Assembly (NCBI GenBank): GCA_025399215.1
Contig: MU621506.1
Span: forward strand, 1-13,070
DNA from: Globomyces pollinis-pini
Taxonomy: Eukaryota > Chytridiomycota > Chytridiomycetes > Rhizophydiales > Globomycetaceae
DNA length: 13,070 nucleotides
Direction of reading: 5' to 3'
The notes below the pieces were generated by a model, which was not told the origin of the DNA, did no database searches, and saw only the letters and a list, made by a program, of their open reading frames with translations. Shown here piece by piece: positions 1-10,888 of this stretch (its first letter is position 1; each line of letters starts with the position of its first letter). The position numbers were made by a program, and so were the translations under genes.

Positions 1-743
1 TTATAGTAAGATTCAAGGAAATGATGAAATGTACTAATTACTGGTTGCTGCACAGTTACGACTAACTGATACAGACCAGTATCGTCAACGTACTATTCAC
101 ACCATACAACATTATACCCTCCGTTCCAATAGGTGCTGCAGCATTAGCATCATTTATCAATACTTATAAAGGAGAAACTGTTATTAGCCATGGTGGCAGC
201 GTTCAAGGTGCATGGTCTATTACGTGTTTTTTCCCAGATCGCAAGTTTGGCGTTGTTAGCCTATACACAGGCCAAGAAGTCCCTCAAGCCCAATTTTGCT
301 ATGATGTTGCTGATCGATTACTTTTCAAAGATTCTAAAACACTAACAAATACCTTTAATTCCATAAAAAAGAAAAAGGAAATGATTATTAAACATCAAAA
401 GTCGTTACTCGATGGTTTTAACGGAAGAAAGAAGGACACCAAACCCTCTTTTTCAATTGAACAATCATTAGGTGAATATGTGAATCCTATTCTTGGTTCA
501 GCATTCCTCGTAAAGTCAAGTTCTTCAAACTTTACTTTTCAGTTCGACTTGAAAGTACCCATTATTCCAGTCCTTCCGTTCGTACATTTTGAAAGCAACA
601 AATTCATCACACCCATTGATGATGGAACTGACAATTCGGTAGACGTTCGTGTTGAAAAGAACGTGATTAAAGGATTTACTTTGTACCCGTGCCTGGAAGG
701 ATATACAGATGATCGCAAGGATGGACTGTTTAACAAGATTTAA
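1..743 (+). pseudogene. Decayed 3' part of a secreted beta-lactamase-like serine hydrolase
   Basis: From about position 126 to the TAA at 741-743 the frame is open and closely matches the C-terminal 40% of the two intact hydrolases downstream. It keeps the third active-site motif (SHGG), the FCYDVADRLLFKDSKTL block and the beta-rich C-terminal domain (GEYVNPILGSAF). Upstream the homology decays. RFK and LFTP can still be aligned to the intact copies, but the frame has a TAA at 63-65 and there are indels around 60-100. A 6-nt insertion near 684 changes FTLRL to FTLYPCL. The SxxK and YxN regions would lie left of the window, so I cannot tell whether they survive. A tiny intron near 33-57 was considered; it does not restore a frame. 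Most likely a pseudogene. An AATAAA lies at 753-758. Confidence 0.7.
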
Positions 744-1395
744 ATTACATTAAATAAATTATATTCACATTGAAAAGATTGGCAAAAGTACCATATTATT
801 CAATTTGCGTCCAGGTTAGGATTAAATCCTGAATTCTCTTGCTACATTTAAACGTTAAAAATAAGCATTGAACCTTAACATAAATGATAATTTTAATCAG
901 AATTACATTTCGGATAAATAGTTCATAATGTCGTTTTATGATATACTGCTTTACGTCTTTATGTTCTAAACGGGATTGATATTTAGGACATGCTCTTTGA
1001 AGTGTCTGCGCCATTCGTCACCGTCACTAATGCGTTGGTGGCCCTAAAACATTCATCAACGTCAAAGCTCTTTTCACGAGTACGGCGTCAATTTACATGG
1101 AGAATATGATTCTCTTTAATTAGTATCAATTAAGATTCATACAGATAAGATAATAAAAACGCTGATTAAACTTCCATTAGCACGATCTTATAGGACGCCC
1201 TTCCTTGCACCTACTCAACATAAACGCCCTGTACTTACTTGGCCCGTACTCTTACCGTTGATAAATAGCTTGACTTACTAAAAGATACTACATCTTACAC
1301 AATGCTTTTCAAAAGCATAGTCACGTGTACAGTTTTGAACACAGAGTAGAGCATATATCAGGAAGGTTACCAGACGATGCAATTCAATAACTTTC
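744..1395. other. Intergenic region between the hydrolase pseudogene and the first intact hydrolase
   Basis: AT-rich DNA without a convincing coding region. The first 50 bases after the stop resemble the 3' flank of the gene ending at 2943, so the duplicated unit includes the 3' untranslated region. The rest should contain the promoter of the gene at 1396, but I see no clear TATA box or repeated element. No tRNA or hairpin was recognised. Confidence 0.5.
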
Positions 1396-2943
1396 ATGCT
1401 ACCAATCCTTTATCTTGCTCTATCTGTAGCCTGCCTTCCACAAGCGCATCAATCAAAACCTTCCAATCCCAACTTTGATGCATTGGTTGCCGATTTGAAG
1501 AAAGAATTACCTGGTTGGGGTGTCGCTGGGTTCACGATGGGTGTCATTGATTTAAATAACAATCAAAAACAAACTTGGACTGCGGCTTTAGGCCTCAAAA
1601 ACGCTTCTAATCCTGATGATCCAGTCAATGTTGATACGTTATTCCATATTGGATCTGATTCAAAACTATTCACTGCTTTCACTGTCGGAAATATGGTCGA
1701 TCAAGGAAAAGTTAATTGGAAGACTCCATTCAAGACTTACTGGCCTGAATTTAAATTGAAAGACCAATTCTCCGAAAGTCGCGCTAACTTGATTGATTTA
1801 TTGTCGCACCGTATGGGATTATCCAGAGTTGGCGATATTTTGATGTTTCAATATGACAATACCGCAGACATGAGAAGTCGATTTGCTAAACTGGAACCTT
1901 CTGAAGAATTCCGAACGTCGTTCAAATACAACAATCATATGTACGTATACGCCGGTGATTTGGTAGGTAAATTGGCTGATCCATCCACAACCAATCCAAC
2001 AAAGAGCTGGTTCAAGAATGTTAACGAAGTTGTATTTAAGCCAGTTGGCCTTCAATCGGCAGTAGCATCTGTTGATGAATTCAGAAAGTCAAAGAATATC
2101 GCTTTAGCTCACGTGGATTCCACCACCCTCTATCCTGAAGATATCAACTCATCAATTGACATTGTTGCTCCAGCTGGATCTATTGCTATGAACATTGGCG
2201 ATCGATTGAAATGGGTGGAATTCTTGCTCAATAAGGGTACTACTAGTAATGGCAAGGCCATCTTGAAACCAGAAACATTTCAGCAACTATTTACCCCACA
2301 TAACCTATTCCCATATGACCCATCTGCTCCAGTAGGTGCTGCAGGACTGGCTTCATTCATCACTTCATATAGAGGAGAAACATATATCAGTCATGGAGGT
2401 AACGTTCAAGGTGGGGTGTCAGTAACGTGCTTTTTCCCTGATCGCAAATTTGGTGTTGTCAGTTTGTACACTGGTCAAGATTTCGGAAAGGACAATTTCT
2501 GCTATGATGTCGCTGATCGATTACTCTTCAAGGATTCTAAAACGCTCAAACATACTTTCGATGCTCAGAAAAAACAAAAGGAAGCTCTCGCGAATCACAA
2601 AAAGTCATTAGTTGATGCTTTTAACGGAAGAAACAAAGATACCAAGCCATCATTTTCAATTGATCAATCATTCGGTGAATACGTAAACCCTATTCTTGGT
2701 TCTGCATTCCTTGAAAAGGCAAGTGCTCCAAATTCCACTTTTCAACTGAATATGAAAATATCAATTATTCCACCCTTCCCTTTCGTCCATTTTGAAAACA
2801 ACAAATTCGTCACACCCGTTGAAGCCGGAGTTGATAACTCTGTAGAAGTTCGTGTTGAACAGAACGTGATTAAGGGATTTACACTTCGACTTCAAGGAAT
2901 GACAGACGATGTGAAGGATGGAATTTATTATGAAAGGGTTTAA
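1396..2943 (+). CDS. Secreted beta-lactamase-family serine hydrolase with C-terminal beta domain (copy 1)
   Basis: A 515-residue intronless gene. Residues 1 to about 18 form a short hydrophobic signal peptide (MLPILYLALSVAC), so the product is probably secreted or enters the secretory path. Residues about 25-385 are the beta-lactamase/penicillin-binding-protein fold: the nucleophile motif SxxK is S87-D-S-K90 after IG, the second motif YxN is Y178-N-N180, and the third motif is H333-G-G335. HxG in place of the KTG of true beta-lactamases is common in esterase- and peptidase-like members of the family, so resistance to beta-lactams should not be assumed. Residues about 415-515 are beta-strand rich and contain GEYVNPILG, resembling the lipocalin-like DUF3471-type domain that often follows this catalytic domain. 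The substrate is unknown. The next gene downstream is a close paralogue that also begins MLPILY, which supports this start. AATAAA lies at 2960-2965. Confidence 0.88.
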   Translation: MLPILYLALSVACLPQAHQSKPSNPNFDALVADLKKELPGWGVAGFTMGVIDLNNNQKQTWTAALGLKNASNPDDPVNVDTLFHIGSDSKLFTAFTVGNMVDQGKVNWKTPFKTYWPEFKLKDQFSESRANLIDLLSHRMGLSRVGDILMFQYDNTADMRSRFAKLEPSEEFRTSFKYNNHMYVYAGDLVGKLADPSTTNPTKSWFKNVNEVVFKPVGLQSAVASVDEFRKSKNIALAHVDSTTLYPEDINSSIDIVAPAGSIAMNIGDRLKWVEFLLNKGTTSNGKAILKPETFQQLFTPHNLFPYDPSAPVGAAGLASFITSYRGETYISHGGNVQGGVSVTCFFPDRKFGVVSLYTGQDFGKDNFCYDVADRLLFKDSKTLKHTFDAQKKQKEALANHKKSLVDAFNGRNKDTKPSFSIDQSFGEYVNPILGSAFLEKASAPNSTFQLNMKISIIPPFPFVHFENNKFVTPVEAGVDNSVEVRVEQNVIKGFTLRLQGMTDDVKDGIYYERV

Positions 2944-3239
2944 ATTGCATTGAATTTTGAATAAATTATGTTCTTAATGAAAAGAGATTGCGAGAGTTAG
3001 TTACATTTTGAGCATGTATTTTACGCACACTTTTCAGCAGGCAGTATTAAACATAAAAACGTCGTTACTAACTAGAGGTATTTAACAGAACAAACAAAAA
3101 CACCAAACCCTCTTTATTCTGCTTATTAGCATTATAACCCATTGTGTAATGGGTATGTGTGTCACGATCGCAACGGAATAATTTCGATGCTCAGCTGTAA
3201 ATAACCAAATCTGATAATTTTTTCAAAAAGAAAACCTAA
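2944..3239. other. Intergenic region between the two intact hydrolase genes
   Basis: It holds the 3' flank of copy 1, which is similar to the flank of the pseudogene at 1-743, then the short hydrolase relic described separately, then the presumed promoter of the gene at 3240. No clear TATA box. Confidence 0.5.
3045..3117 (+). pseudogene. Relic of a further hydrolase copy
   Basis: About 70 bp matches bases 386-455 of the left-edge pseudogene: TATTAAACAT, GTCGTTACT, then TTTAAC.GAA and ACACCAAACCCTCTTT. In the family this encodes the segment KHQKSL..FNGR.KDTKPSFS. It is interrupted by stops (TAACTAG near 3068-3074) and homology ends on both sides. It closely resembles the pseudogene at 1-743, more so than the intact genes, which hints at a shared recent ancestor or a fragmentary duplication of that copy. 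Confidence 0.65.
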
Positions 3240-4778
3240 ATGCTTCCAATCCTCTACTTTTCATTATCAGTTGGCTGTTTACCTCAATTTGATTCTTATA
3301 ATCTTGAATTTGATACTTTAGTGTCTGATTTGAAGAATGAATTACGTGGATGGGGTGTCGCTGGACTTACATTAGGAGTAATTGATTTAAGTAGCAATCA
3401 AAAACAAACCTGGACTGCTGCTTTAGGTCTTAAAAACGCTTCTAATCCTGATGATCCAGTCAATGTCGACACGTTATTTCCGATTGGATCTGATTCAAAA
3501 TTATTCACTGCATTCACAGTTGGGCATTTGATCGATCAAGGGAAACTGGATTGGAAGACTCCATTCAAGACTTACTGGCCCACGTTCAAATTGAAAGATC
3601 CATTCTCTGAAAATCGTGCAAACTTGATTGATATGCTCTCGCATCGTATGGGATTGTCAAGAGTAGCTGATATCCTCATGTTCAAGTATAACAGTACTAC
3701 TGATATGAGAACTCGATTAGCCAATTTGGAACCATCTGAAGAATTTCGAACCTCATTCAAATACAACAATCATATGTTTGCTTATGCTGGTGATTTAGTA
3801 GGAAAATTGACTGATCCATCCACCACTAATCCAACGCAAAGCTGGATGAAAACTGTCAGAGATGTCGTATTCAAACCAGTTGGTCTTCATTCTGCTCTCG
3901 CTTCTTTTGATGAATTTATCAAATCACCAAATACCGCTTTAGCTCATGGCAACGCTGAAATGGTTCTACCAGAAGATATTAACAAATGGACTGATGTGGT
4001 TGCGCCTGCAGGAGCCATTTCTATGAATATCGTTGATCGACTCAAATGGATTGAATTTCTGATGAACAAAGGCACCACCCAAGATGGAAAGTCAATCTTG
4101 AAGCCCGAAACCTTCCAACTACTCTTCAGTCCACATAATCTATACCCAAGTCAGCCACCAGCCCCAGTAGCTGCTGCAGGTCTTGCCTTATTTATCAGCA
4201 CGTATAGAGGGGAAACAGTAATTAAGCATGGTGGTACTGTTCTAGGTGTTGCATCAGTAACCTGCTTTTTCCCTGAACGAAAGTTTGGTATGGCCAGTTT
4301 ATACACAGGTCAGGATTTTGGAAAGGACAATTTCTGTTATGATGTCGCTGATCGATTACTTTTCAAGGATTCTAAAACGCTAAAGAATACATTTGATTTC
4401 ATGAAGCAGCGAAAACAAACAATTGTGGAACATCAAAAGTCGCTACAGGATGCATATGATGGAAGAAACAAGGATACAAAACCATCGTTTTCTATTGAGC
4501 AATCATTCGGAGAATACGTAAATCCAGTGCTTGGTTCCGGATTCCTCGAAATAACAAATTTCCCGAATTCTACATTCCAGCTCGACTTGAAAGTTTCTAT
4601 TATACCAACTCTTCCCTTTGTACATTTTGAAAACGACAGATTTGTTACACCCGTTATGTTTGGTTTAAACAATTCAGTGGAGATTAAAGTTGAACAAGGA
4701 AAGGTTCATGGATTTACTTTGCGACTGGAAGGATCAGCAGATGACGTGAAAGATGGACTATACTTCAAAAAGGTTTAA
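3240..4778 (+). CDS. Secreted beta-lactamase-family serine hydrolase with C-terminal beta domain (copy 2)
   Basis: A 512-residue intronless paralogue of the gene at 1396-2943, alike along its whole length (roughly three quarters of residues by eye). It has the same layout: hydrophobic signal peptide (MLPILYFSLSVGC), catalytic domain with S84-D-S-K87, Y175-N-N177 and H330-G-G332, then the beta-rich C-terminal domain with GEYVNPVLG near 424-432. A KNAS sequon at N66 is shared with copy 1 and could be glycosylated. Differences are spread along the protein, with a run around 236-250 and around the third motif (IKHGGTVLGV against ISHGGNVQGG), so the two enzymes may differ in substrate. The start follows an A-rich stretch and matches the paralogue's MLPILY. 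The stop is almost directly followed by AATAAA (4780-4785). Confidence 0.88.
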   Translation: MLPILYFSLSVGCLPQFDSYNLEFDTLVSDLKNELRGWGVAGLTLGVIDLSSNQKQTWTAALGLKNASNPDDPVNVDTLFPIGSDSKLFTAFTVGHLIDQGKLDWKTPFKTYWPTFKLKDPFSENRANLIDMLSHRMGLSRVADILMFKYNSTTDMRTRLANLEPSEEFRTSFKYNNHMFAYAGDLVGKLTDPSTTNPTQSWMKTVRDVVFKPVGLHSALASFDEFIKSPNTALAHGNAEMVLPEDINKWTDVVAPAGAISMNIVDRLKWIEFLMNKGTTQDGKSILKPETFQLLFSPHNLYPSQPPAPVAAAGLALFISTYRGETVIKHGGTVLGVASVTCFFPERKFGMASLYTGQDFGKDNFCYDVADRLLFKDSKTLKNTFDFMKQRKQTIVEHQKSLQDAYDGRNKDTKPSFSIEQSFGEYVNPVLGSGFLEITNFPNSTFQLDLKVSIIPTLPFVHFENDRFVTPVMFGLNNSVEIKVEQGKVHGFTLRLEGSADDVKDGLYFKKV

Positions 4779-5249
4779 CAATAAACTTGTCATACCTATT
4801 GATATTTTCCAAAATTAACCTTGAATTGTTCTGTTAAGTTACCTCTAGGCGGGACAAATCCTTGAATGACACTAGAAGTATAACTTGAAGATTGAGTGGG
4901 GATTTAAAACCAATGATACGTTAAACGTTCAATGTCTATAGTTAATCTTTGATTGTAAAAATGGACATTGCAACGAAAAACTACCATCTCATAGATGAAC
5001 TACCATCGCGATTGGCATCTTCAAAACAGTACTCTAGCCATGGCGCAAGCATCCACGTTGGAATTAAATGTTGTTACTGTGCTACTGGATTTTGGAGCAT
5101 CGTCAAGTTTATTATGAATTGTTTGATAACACAACCTACATTCAAATACTGTAGTCAAATGCCGTCCACTCATACAGTTCAAAAAACCATCTTAATGTTA
5201 AATAAAGAGTGAATGAAATTCAATCCAAAAAAAAAGAAAAAAACTGAAC

Positions 5250-5274
<25 letters not shown>
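4779..5274. other. Intergenic region and promoter side of CK2 alpha copy A
   Basis: Contains the hydrolase poly(A) signal, then about 480 bp with no recognisable gene. An open frame from the ATG at 4961 to 5212 (83 codons, with CCYC) resembles nothing I know and is probably chance. An A-rich run at 5227-5243 and a pyrimidine-rich box at about 5249-5269 lie directly before the kinase start. Confidence 0.45.
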
Positions 5275-6524
<1,250 letters not shown>

Positions 6525-6550
<26 letters not shown>

Positions 6551-7162
6551 GGTAAAAGTTATGTTGGTGACTAATCATGAATTGTAAAATTAGTATCTTT
6601 CAAGGAAAACTATTACTGTCACATTCCGACGCTATTAATCTATTTACCCATTGAAACTAATTGTGTGATTCGCGTTCTGATCTAAACCTATACTTAGCAG
6701 TCCAAAGAAAACACTAGCTAATATCATAGATACTTGAATTGAGAGTAACTTCATAAGCATACTATTAGATTAGTTCTATGAGTTATGTGGTACATATAGA
6801 ACCTATAAGCTCAACCTTTTTCAAAAAGTGGTTAAGACTAAGATATGACATCGAGACGAACATCTTGAACGAACTCGAATTCGAACACAGGTCTGTTCGA
6901 GTTCAAAAATATTCTTGAGGACAATGAACTCAATAATCCAAATGCGTGTCTCCTTGTATTAATTAAATAGTACTTAATAGCCAATGGATTTATAAATGAA
7001 TGATTCTTTGATTCCAAAAAGTTGTTGTCAAGCTAACAGAAGACAGATTCATTCACTTGGAAATTAAAACAATTCATTTTCCATTTAATTTCATAATGAG
7101 AGATTTGTTATTAGCTACGCCAAAAGAACTATTTACTATATTTATAACAATATATTAGAACA
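6525..7162. other. Spacer between the tail-to-tail kinase genes
   Basis: 638 bp of AT-rich unique DNA serving as the 3' flank of both kinases; AATAAA for copy A is at 6545-6550. Apart from a hairpin near 6871-6904, I see no gene, tRNA or transposon end. Confidence 0.55.
6871..6904. repeat. Short palindromic cluster in the spacer
   Basis: GAACTCGA (6871-6878) can pair with TCGAGTTC (6897-6904), or TCGAACA (6881-6887) with TGTTCGA (6894-6900) over a 6-nt loop. TCGAATTCGA at 6875-6884 is a perfect 10-base palindrome. It lies between the inverted repeat arms. Its function is unknown. Confidence 0.5.
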
Positions 7163-8412
<1,250 letters not shown>

Positions 8413-8439
8413 TGAGGAAAAGAAAGGGAACGAAAAATA
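8413..8439 (-). promoter_or_regulatory. Conserved pyrimidine-rich leader box of CK2 alpha copy B
   Basis: On the minus strand, TTTTTCGTTCCCTTT followed by TCTTTTCCTCA runs straight into the ATG. It is the same box as at 5249-5274 in front of copy A. Confidence 0.4.
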
Positions 8440-8466
8440 GAGAAAAACAGCCACAAGCCACACCAC

Positions 8467-8474
8467 TATAAAAA
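8467..8474 (+). promoter_or_regulatory. Possible TATA box
   Basis: TATAAAAA in an A-rich context, about 100 bp before a GTAAGT donor-like site. It could start a + strand transcript running toward the PPR gene. Weak evidence in AT-rich DNA. Confidence 0.25.
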
Positions 8475-8569
8475 GAAAGAAAAATCCAAATTTATCTTCA
8501 ATCTTTCAGAGTTTCAACAAGCCAATCTAAAGAATTTGTTTGATGAATCATTGGAGGAAGTTACAAAGT

Positions 8570-8718
8570 GTAAGTACTTTTTAATACCTTTTGGACATGA
8601 TGAATCATAACTTTATGTGTGTATGAACTTGATGATTCGTATCTTATGTTGCCTTCCTTCTGATCCTATCCACCTTTCCCTTTCTTAAACTCTTTTGATA
8701 TCATTATTAATCTTATAG
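8570..8718 (+). other. Candidate 149-nt intron
   Basis: Begins GTAAGT (or with GTGTAAGT two bases earlier) and ends in a pyrimidine-rich tract, TATTAATC and TTATAG. There is no other AG dinucleotide between the first few bases and the acceptor, which is typical of a real intron. It is much longer than the 25-35 nt introns of neighbouring genes. It may lie in a 5' untranslated region. Confidence 0.4.
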
Positions 8719-8788
8719 GCGTGATGATTGGACTTTGTAGTCGCTAACCCGGCTATCCGTACTTTAATGGGGACTAATTCTTGGAGCC

Positions 8789-9055
8789 ATGTCTGATGCT
8801 TTGTGTCCTACTCTCGTCTTTCTTGTTGAAGGTTTGTTACTTTATTTTTTCTCGACAAATGATGAACTTGTGGAGTGTATTCATGCCTTAATTCCTGAAC
8901 CAGTCGTTAATTCACTGGAGAACCTACTCAGGGTTTCGGTTGTTAATGGGATTATTCCCATCCTTATGGAATCTCTACCCGTAAGGATACGTCTGATGTC
9001 TCTTTTTTCTTCTTTCACTTATCTTGATGAACCAATTCTAATTTTGTAGTTGTAG
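8789..9055 (+). CDS. Small hypothetical protein, possibly spliced
   Basis: An open frame starts MSDALCPTLVFLVEG and continues to MESLP. If a GTAAGG...TTGTAG intron (8981-9049) is removed, the product is 65 residues ending in Leu with a TAG at 9053-9055; unspliced it reads through to the TAG at 9047-9049. The first 22 residues are hydrophobic enough for a membrane anchor or signal, followed by NDELVECIHALIPEPVVNSL, which reads like an amphipathic helix. I do not recognise the family. It could also be an upstream frame in the PPR leader, or chance. Confidence 0.25.
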
Positions 9056-9196
9056 TATCTTTTGAATTGTAATATATGTATTTCCTTTTTTGTATATCAA
9101 TAATAGTGTTGTTTTATCTATGTGAACCATTAGATTTGATTTCTTTCTCATAAAATTCAAATTCATTATAGGTGAAAAAAATCTAACGTTCCAATA

Positions 9197-10888
9197 ATGA
9201 ACCGATATAAAGGTAACTTTATCACACAGTTAACGTCAGCATGGCGAATGATGAGGAATAATCCTATTTTAGAAAGGTATTCTCATGCTTATGCTTGCTT
9301 GTCATCTGCCTTGACAGAATTACCCAAACAACAAAATACTCAATTGCAGTCCCTTCATCAGTTACTAGATACTCTCCAATCAAAGAAATATTCTAGAATC
9401 TTGGCTGAAGATGCATTCAATTATTTCACTCATTACCACAATCTTATTCCAGATTCTAAAACGTTAAACTATTTGATTCGGCAATGCAGCTGTGATGGAA
9501 AAGTTACAAAAGCATATTACTATTATCATCTGTTCTCGAAATTGAACATCCCACCCAACATGGATACCTTTGATGCGTTGATTATGACACACGCTAGTGT
9601 AAACCAAATAACAGAGTTGGAAATACTTTTGAATAAATTTCAAGAGCAGAATTGGATCATTTCATCCACATCACTATCAAAAGTCTACAAAATGTATTGT
9701 AAAACTTACAAATTTAATCGATTATTATCTATATTATCTCAATTCAATTCTACCTTGCATCAACATTATTTCGATGAGTTGATCAAATACCTGTATGATA
9801 ACATGGAATACGATAAATTGGATACGGTCTATTTCAAAATGAAGAATTTGAACTTATCATTTAACCAATCACAGTTGGCTTTTTTCATTCAATCTTTCTC
9901 TCGATCCTCCGATCATTCTGAAGTTTTATCAATTCATCAACATGTGAAATTGTCGTTTAAACTTCCTAGCTTAGAAATAATGAATCTATTATTGAAATAT
10001 TATTGCAATCTAAAATCTCCTGATGACGTACGAAACTTGATACTAGAATTTAATTTGTATTATCCCAATTATTTTGATGTGGGTCAGATTATAGGTCGTG
10101 ACTCTGAACAAGTTTCTTCTCTGAATAGTGATACTTCAACTAAAAATGAACATCTGGGTAGTTTGGATACTGCAGCTAATACACATGAATTTGATCATGA
10201 ATACGTTTGGAACTACTTGAATGACGACAATAGTATAGCGTCGAGAAATCAAACACCTAATCAGTCAAATCCAGTTAAACTTTACAATGAATCACAGGAT
10301 AATTTCAAACAAAATCAAATGAAATCTTACGGGACCTTAATTGCCTACTTTTGCACATTACAGAAATTTGATCAAGTCAACTATATATATGAAAAGTTTT
10401 TCCAGTTGGATTGGATTAAAGCAACACAATGTTTAATCAAAGAATACGGAAAGAATCAAAACCACATTAAAATACTATTTCTTTTAGAATCCATATTCTC
10501 CAATATATCAGAATCAACTGCTTCAAACAAATCAAACTCAGCAACGTCTTATCCCAGTTCATGGCATCAACCACTCTCAGATCTATTCACTCAAATACTG
10601 AATCATTTCCGAAAACATGGGAAATACATGTTCATGGCATATACATATAATCTAATGAAAAGGATGCAATTGGGTAATATTCGATCGTATCGGGTTACTA
10701 TCTTGGGATACTTGAAAGCAAAGCAGTATAGTGAAATGGAAATGGTTTTTGGTGATATGATTAAACAAGGAATTCCTCCTACTAGCTATATATTGGAATT
10801 GTTTATCAATGCTTTTCGACGTATCAAACGACCAGACCGTGTGAAACACTATAAAAAATTGTTGAGAGATTTAACCAATACTTCTTAA
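9197..10888 (+). CDS. Pentatricopeptide-repeat (PPR) protein, probably mitochondrial
   Basis: A 563-residue intronless gene. PPR proteins are helical-repeat RNA binders, and in fungi most serve mitochondrial RNA processing, stability or translation. Helix-pair repeats are visible at about 88-121 (SKTLNYLIRQ...LNIPPN), 123-157 (DTFDALIMTH...), 192-222, 377-410 and most clearly 496-530 (RSYRVTILGYLKAKQYSEME...GIPPTS). The N-terminus (MNRYKGNFITQLTSAWRMMR) is basic and lacks acidic residues until position 26, as expected for a mitochondrial presequence. Residues about 300-375 are an Asn/Ser/Asp-rich low-complexity linker splitting two repeat blocks. An in-frame TGA upstream (9173-9175) makes the ATG at 9197 the first usable start. 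AATAAA lies at 10921-10926. I cannot identify the orthologue or the RNA target. Confidence 0.75.
   Translation: MNRYKGNFITQLTSAWRMMRNNPILERYSHAYACLSSALTELPKQQNTQLQSLHQLLDTLQSKKYSRILAEDAFNYFTHYHNLIPDSKTLNYLIRQCSCDGKVTKAYYYYHLFSKLNIPPNMDTFDALIMTHASVNQITELEILLNKFQEQNWIISSTSLSKVYKMYCKTYKFNRLLSILSQFNSTLHQHYFDELIKYLYDNMEYDKLDTVYFKMKNLNLSFNQSQLAFFIQSFSRSSDHSEVLSIHQHVKLSFKLPSLEIMNLLLKYYCNLKSPDDVRNLILEFNLYYPNYFDVGQIIGRDSEQVSSLNSDTSTKNEHLGSLDTAANTHEFDHEYVWNYLNDDNSIASRNQTPNQSNPVKLYNESQDNFKQNQMKSYGTLIAYFCTLQKFDQVNYIYEKFFQLDWIKATQCLIKEYGKNQNHIKILFLLESIFSNISESTASNKSNSATSYPSSWHQPLSDLFTQILNHFRKHGKYMFMAYTYNLMKRMQLGNIRSYRVTILGYLKAKQYSEMEMVFGDMIKQGIPPTSYILELFINAFRRIKRPDRVKHYKKLLRDLTNTS

Larger units (their letters stand above)
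8413..9196. other. Gene-poor stretch between divergent CK2 alpha copy B and the PPR gene
   Basis: 784 bp holding the CK2 copy B promoter side, a TATA-like TATAAAAA at 8467-8474 on the + strand, an intron-like segment at about 8570-8718, a small open frame at 8789, and a second intron-like acceptor (TTCATTATAG, ending about 9171) 26 bases before the PPR start. It may be a small spliced gene, or a long spliced leader of the PPR gene carrying upstream frames. I cannot decide. Confidence 0.4.

Noticed and set aside
33..57. Possible 25-nt intron in the left-edge hydrolase fragment
   Set aside because: It has GT...AG ends, but removing it still leaves a stop (TGA) in the joined frame, and the family genes are intronless.
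796..1014. 72-codon minus-strand open frame in the first intergenic region
   Set aside because: No recognisable motif, odd composition, no start context, and AT-rich DNA gives such frames by chance.
1819..2055. Minus-strand open frame inside the first hydrolase
   Set aside because: It is antisense to strongly conserved coding sequence; similar shadows lie at 539-736, 3572-3769, 4433-4672 and 10652-10849.
4961..5212. 83-codon + strand open frame before CK2 copy A, with CCYC
   Set aside because: No family resemblance, no zinc-binding spacing, and it lies in the likely promoter region of the kinase gene.
6871..6904. T-arm-like GTTCGA sequences suggesting a tRNA
   Set aside because: No matching acceptor, D-arm or anticodon arm can be folded on either strand.
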